Assembly (NCBI RefSeq): GCF_011045025.1
Contig: NZ_JAAKZX010000064.1
Coordinates: forward strand, 1 to 44,976
DNA length: 44,976 nt
Direction: 5' to 3'
From: Streptomyces ureilyticus
GTDB lineage: Bacteria; Actinomycetota; Actinomycetes; Streptomycetales; Streptomycetaceae
Shown: positions 42,046 to 44,976 of the stretch, piece by piece
Numbering within the stretch: position 1 is the first letter of the stretch
Layout: each line of letters starts with the position of its first letter
Translations under genes and position numbers: made by a program
The notes under the pieces: model-generated
Database searches by the model: none
What the model was told of the DNA's origin: nothing
What the model saw: the letters and a program-made list of their open reading frames with translations, nothing else

Positions 42046-42849
42046 ATGGCCGACACCGTGCTCTACGAGGTGAGCGACGGACTCGCGACGATCACGCTGA
42101 ACCGCCCCGAGGCGATGAACGCGCTGAACATCGAGACCAAGATCGCCCTTCGGGACGCGGTCCAGTCCGCGGCATCCGACGACGCCGTACGGGCCGTGCT
42201 GCTGACCGCCGCCGGTGACCGGGCGTTCTGCGTCGGGCAGGACCTCAAGGAGCACATCGGGCTGCTCGCCGCGGACCGGGAGACCGGATCGGGGCACACC
42301 ATGAGCACGGTGCGGGAGCACTACAACCCGATTGTGCGAGCCCTTGCCGGGGCGCAGAAGCCCGTGGTCGCCGCGGTGAACGGGGTGGCGGCCGGGGCGG
42401 GCTTCGGGTTCGCGCTCGCGGCGGACTACCGGATCGTGGCGGACACGGCGGCCTTCAACTCGTCGTTCGCGGGGGTGGCCCTGACGGCGGACTCCGGCAT
42501 CTCGTGGACCCTGCCGCGGGTCGTGGGCCCCGGGCGCGCCGCCGACCTGCTGCTCTTCCCGCGGAGCATCAAAGCCCAGGAGGCGTACGAGCTGGGTATC
42601 GCGAACCGGCTCGTGCCGCCCGCCGAGCTGCGTGCCGAGGCCGAGAAGGTGGCGCGGGCGCTGGCCGAGGGTCCGACGGTGGCATACGCGGCGCTGAAGG
42701 AGTCGGTGGCCTACGGGCTGACGCACTCCTTGGCGGAGACCTTGGACAAGGAGGACGAGTTGCAGACGCGGGCGGGCTCCTCGGAGGACCACGCGATCGC
42801 GGTGCAGGCCTTCGTCAACAAGGAGAAGCCGACGTACGTAGGGCGGTGA
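42046..42849 (+). CDS. enoyl-CoA hydratase/isomerase (PaaG-like)
   Basis: 267-residue crotonase-fold enzyme. The oxyanion-hole segments are FCVGQDLKEH (residues ~64-73) and AAVNGVAAGAGFGFALAADY (~106-125). The catalytic glutamates of a true hydratase are replaced around TADSGISWTLPR by an Asp, as in PaaG-type isomerases, so an isomerase role in phenylacetate or fatty-acid breakdown is possible. The ATG has GGAGGGG eight bases upstream. No paa genes are adjacent. It converges on tag. Confidence 0.88.
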   Translation: MADTVLYEVSDGLATITLNRPEAMNALNIETKIALRDAVQSAASDDAVRAVLLTAAGDRAFCVGQDLKEHIGLLAADRETGSGHTMSTVREHYNPIVRALAGAQKPVVAAVNGVAAGAGFGFALAADYRIVADTAAFNSSFAGVALTADSGISWTLPRVVGPGRAADLLLFPRSIKAQEAYELGIANRLVPPAELRAEAEKVARALAEGPTVAYAALKESVAYGLTHSLAETLDKEDELQTRAGSSEDHAIAVQAFVNKEKPTYVGR

Positions 42850-42865
42850 CTTGCGCCGACACCGC

Positions 42866-43444
42866 CTACTGGAGGCGTGCGACGCACGCCTCCAGGTGAT
42901 CGTCGACCAAGCCGCACGCCTGCATCAGGGCGTACGCCGTCGTCGGGCCCACGAAGCGTATGCCTCGCTTTTTGAGGGCCTTGGAGAGGGCCGTCGACTC
43001 GTCGGTGACCGCCGGGACGTCGGCGAGGGTCTTCGGAGCGGGACGTGAGGCGCGGTCCGGTGCGTACGACCAGATCAGCGCGTCCAGCTCCCCGGAGGGC
43101 CAGTCGGCGAGCACGCGCGCGTTGGCGAGTGTCGCGTCGATCTTGGCGCGGTTGCGGATGATGCCCGGATCGGCGAGCAGGCGCTCCCTGTCCTCGTCCG
43201 TGAAGGCCGCCACGTCGGTGATCTTGAACCCGGAGAAAGCCGCGCGGAAGCCCTCGCGGCGGCGCAGGATCGTGATCCAGGACAGGCCCGACTGGAAGGC
43301 CTCCAGGCACAGCCGCTCGTACAGCGCGTCGTCGCCGTGGACCGGGCGGCCCCACTCCTGGTCGTGGTACGTCACGTAGTCGTCGGTCGACAGGGCCCAG
43401 GGGCAGCGCAGCGCTCCGTCGGGTCCCTTCAGTGCCTCGCTCAC
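42866..43444 (-). CDS. tag: DNA-3-methyladenine glycosylase I
   Basis: 192-residue base-excision repair enzyme. Landmarks: RCPWA at 13-17, YHDQEWG at 26-32, LEAFQSGLSWITIL at 47-60 and the C-terminal DDHLEAC. The zinc ligands C14, H27, H183 and C187 are all present. The GTG at 43444 overlaps the stop of the DivIVA-like gene (GTGA). The last ten codons form a perfect hairpin that can terminate transcripts. Confidence 0.94.
   Translation of the reverse strand: MSEALKGPDGALRCPWALSTDDYVTYHDQEWGRPVHGDDALYERLCLEAFQSGLSWITILRRREGFRAAFSGFKITDVAAFTDEDRERLLADPGIIRNRAKIDATLANARVLADWPSGELDALIWSYAPDRASRPAPKTLADVPAVTDESTALSKALKKRGIRFVGPTTAYALMQACGLVDDHLEACVARLQ
42869..42895. terminator. hairpin embedded in the last tag codons
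   Basis: CTGGAGGCGTGC (42869-42880) and GCACGCCTCCAG (42884-42895), a perfect 12-bp stem with a GAC loop. It codes for LEACVARLQ on the minus strand and lies just after the convergent enoyl-CoA hydratase gene. Confidence 0.75.
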
Positions 43445-43791
43445 CGGTGGTCGTCCTCCGGGTGCTGCTCCAGGGAGGTGTCCCGGGCCGCCCTCGCTCC
43501 GGCCAGCGCGGACTCCAGGTCGGCGATCCGGGCATCGCGCTCGGCCAGTTCGGCGGCGAGGCGGCCGAGGGCGTCGTCGACGTCCGCCATGCGGTAGCCG
43601 CGGACGGACACCGGGAAGCGCAGCAGCTCCACGTCACCGCGATGCACCGGGCGGTCCAGGGGCAGGGGGTCCACAAGGCGCTCGGGCGGAGCCTCGGGCA
43701 GGGCGGTGCTGTCGCCGCCGCCCACCACGGAGAGGGTCACCGCGCCGACGACCACGACGAGGGCGACGACCAGGAACAAGAACATGAACAT
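43441..43791 (-). CDS. single-pass membrane protein with DivIVA-like segment
   Basis: 116 residues. One N-terminal transmembrane helix (residues ~2-27) and a C-terminal coiled-coil (LAAELAERDARIADLESALAGA). Between them FPVSVRGYRMADVDDALGRL matches the DivIVA N-terminal lipid-binding pattern. The M. tuberculosis neighbour of tag (Rv1209) is a similar protein. The ATG at 43791 (MFMFLF) is the sensible start. Its stop overlaps the tag GTG. A role at the cell envelope or pole is inferred from the domain only. Confidence 0.85.
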   Translation of the reverse strand: MFMFLFLVVALVVVVGAVTLSVVGGGDSTALPEAPPERLVDPLPLDRPVHRGDVELLRFPVSVRGYRMADVDDALGRLAAELAERDARIADLESALAGARAARDTSLEQHPEDDHR

Positions 43792-43861
43792 CGCTGCGGT
43801 CCCCCACGCTCTGTCACCGGCTGCCACCGGCTGTTGCCGACGCGGTACGCGTCGACGCGGA

Positions 43862-43901
43862 AACTGTCAGGCTCCGATCGTGCCATGCGACTCTGACAGT
43901 T
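43862..43901. promoter_or_regulatory. 9-bp inverted repeat between divIVA-like gene and folP
   Basis: AACTGTCAG (43862-43870) and CTGACAGTT (43893-43901) with a 22-base spacer, in the divergent promoter region. TAGGGT at 43901-43906 could be a -10 box for folP. Candidate operator. Confidence 0.45.
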
Positions 43902-43965
43902 AGGGTCGCAGGCGGCCGATGAGGGTGGCCGAACAGCGAGGACGACTGGGGAGAGGTCACAGGGG

Positions 43966-44826
43966 ATGCTCAGGCTGGGCGGGCGCGAGTTCGACGCGCA
44001 GGAGCCGGTGATCATGGCGATCGTGAACCGGACCCCCGACTCCTTCTACGACCAGGGGGCCACCTTCCGCGACGAACCGGCGCTCGCGCGCGTGGAAGAG
44101 GCCGTGTCAGAGGGTGCTGCCATCATCGACATCGGTGGGGTCAAGGCCGGTCCCGGGGAGGAGGTGAGCGCCGAGGAGGAGGCTCGACGCACGGTGGGTT
44201 TCGTCGCCGAGGTGCGGCGTCGGTTCCCCGACGTGATCATCAGCGTCGACACCTGGCGGCACGAGGTCGGTGAGGCGGTCTGCGAGGCGGGCGCGGATCT
44301 GCTCAACGACGCGTGGGGCGGGGTCGATCCGCGGCTCGCGGAGGTCGCCGGGCGGTTCGGGGTAGGGCTGGTGTGTACGCACGCGGGGGGTGCGCGGCCT
44401 CGTACGCGGCCGCATCGGGTCGCGTACGCGGATGTCATGGCCGACATCTTGCGGGTCACCGTCGGGCTGGCCGAGCGGGCGGTCTCGCTCGGGGTGCCGC
44501 GGGAGTCCGTGCTCATTGATCCCGGGCACGACTTCGGCAAGAACACTCGGCACAGCCTGGAGGCCACGCGGCGGCTCGGTGAGATGGTCGCCACGGGCTG
44601 GCCCGTGCTGGTCTCCCTCTCCAACAAGGACTTCGTCGGCGAGACCTTGAACAAGCCGGTCAAGGAACGGGTCCTCGGGACCCTCGCCACGACGGCGGTC
44701 TCGGCGTGGCTCGGAGCGCGGGTGTACCGCGTCCACGAGGTCGCGGAGACCCGCCAGATCCTGGACATGGTCGCGTCGATCGCCGGCCACCGGCCGCCGG
44801 CGGTTGCCCGCCGAGGGCTGGCGTAG
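43966..44826 (+). CDS. folP: dihydropteroate synthase-like protein (FolP2 type)
   Basis: 286-residue DHPS-fold TIM barrel. The pterin-binding landmarks are IMAIVNRTPDSFYDQGATF near the start (NRTPDSF, where true DHPS has NVTPDSF), IDIGGVKAGPG, SVDTWR and the late LIDPGHDFGKN. The NRTPDSF form and the neighbourhood match mycobacterial FolP2 (Rv1207), reported to lack DHPS activity, so the reaction is uncertain. The start is the ATG at 43966, with GGAGAGG about ten bases upstream. Confidence 0.88.
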   Translation: MLRLGGREFDAQEPVIMAIVNRTPDSFYDQGATFRDEPALARVEEAVSEGAAIIDIGGVKAGPGEEVSAEEEARRTVGFVAEVRRRFPDVIISVDTWRHEVGEAVCEAGADLLNDAWGGVDPRLAEVAGRFGVGLVCTHAGGARPRTRPHRVAYADVMADILRVTVGLAERAVSLGVPRESVLIDPGHDFGKNTRHSLEATRRLGEMVATGWPVLVSLSNKDFVGETLNKPVKERVLGTLATTAVSAWLGARVYRVHEVAETRQILDMVASIAGHRPPAVARRGLA

Positions 44827-44861
44827 CCCTGGCCGGGTGACGCCGGGGAGGGTTTTTCGCC

Positions 44862-44976
44862 CCCGCCGCCCCTACCTCGCTCGACCGCTGGGCGCTCTCC
44901 GACCGCGTGCTCGGTACTTTCTGGACGTGGCTGCTATTGGGCGGCACCATCTTCACCGCGTACACGTTCACTGCGG
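44862..44976 (+). pseudogene. sodium:solute symporter fragment, 5' end missing, runs off window
   Basis: From about 44,862 the frame reads SLDRWALSDRVLGTFWTW and LLLGGTIFTAYTFTA, a good match to the region after the first helix of SSF-family symporters. No start codon is in frame between the TGA at 44838-44840 and this region, and the usual first transmembrane helix (~25-30 residues) is absent. It begins 35 bases after the folP stop, directly after TTTTTCGCCCCCGCC, a sequence type I recall as frequent in Streptomyces intergenic regions. Either a truncated gene or a sequence joint. Only ~38 codons are visible. Confidence 0.5.

Noticed and set aside
41949..42218. Small acidic frame containing DYKDDDE, similar to an epitope tag
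   Set aside because: The sequence comes from a native GAC/GAA triplet run and continues as a shadow of the enoyl-CoA hydratase; no sign of an engineered construct.

Overview
The window is high-GC actinobacterial DNA, almost certainly Streptomyces. Codons are strongly biased to G or C in the third position, GTG starts and ATGA/GTGA start-stop overlaps are common, and several gene sets are Streptomyces hallmarks: sigR-rsrA, epi-isozizaene synthase with a CYP170-type P450, and nrdA-nrdB-nrdS. Most of it is ordinary chromosomal core.

Layout. 1-2.7 kb: three tandem AIM24-family genes; the left edge looks like a break. 2.7-4.7 kb (minus): a Nudix hydrolase and a zincin-type metalloprotease. 4.9-11.7 kb: an NAD-dependent epimerase-like protein, moaE, a small membrane protein, a PDZ/Lon-type secreted protease, a PPA1309-family protein and a large UPF0182 membrane protein. 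11.8-14.3 kb: two identical initiator tRNA-Met genes flanking a Sel1/TPR-repeat gene. 14.3-17.1 kb (minus): a nitrate/sulfonate/taurine-type ABC importer. 17.2-20.3 kb: a Fur-family regulator, a CBS-domain protein, a histidinol-phosphatase-type enzyme, a TetR regulator and a SugE-type SMR exporter. 20.4-25.1 kb: rsgA, aroA, an M50-like membrane protease, an SRAP/YedK protein and an alpha/beta hydrolase. 25.1-26.5 kb: the thiol-stress switch sigR-rsrA with a recognisable autoregulated promoter. 26.5-30.5 kb: an unusual cluster of roadblock-like proteins, a DUF4388-like protein, a Glu/Gln repeat protein and a TPR protein. 30.6-34.1 kb: def and the albaflavenone-type terpene pair. 34.1-38.6 kb (minus): nrdA-nrdB-nrdS. 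38.8-44.8 kb: an ECF sigma/anti-sigma pair, an O-methyltransferase, DUF3117, an enoyl-CoA hydratase, tag, a DivIVA-like membrane protein and a FolP2-like protein. The last 115 bases hold a sodium:solute symporter fragment.

How the genes work together. SigR-RsrA senses disulfide stress. cyc1 and CYP170 make and oxidise epi-isozizaene. NrdA and NrdB make deoxynucleotides under a linked regulator. The ECF sigma factor and its zinc-finger anti-sigma factor form an envelope-stress switch whose neighbourhood resembles mycobacterial folP2 to sigE-rseA.

Points of most interest. (i) nrdA has no start codon or Shine-Dalgarno in frame; its recognisable sequence stops near 38,705 and it abuts the sigma/anti-sigma locus, where htrA would be expected. 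The AIM24 gene at the left edge and the symporter at the right edge also lack their usual 5' parts, so the window may contain rearrangement or assembly joints. (ii) The roadblock/DUF4388/EQ-repeat cluster lacks the GTPase and kinase of known conservons and carries a TTA codon. (iii) The terpene synthase also carries a TTA codon, predicting bldA dependence.
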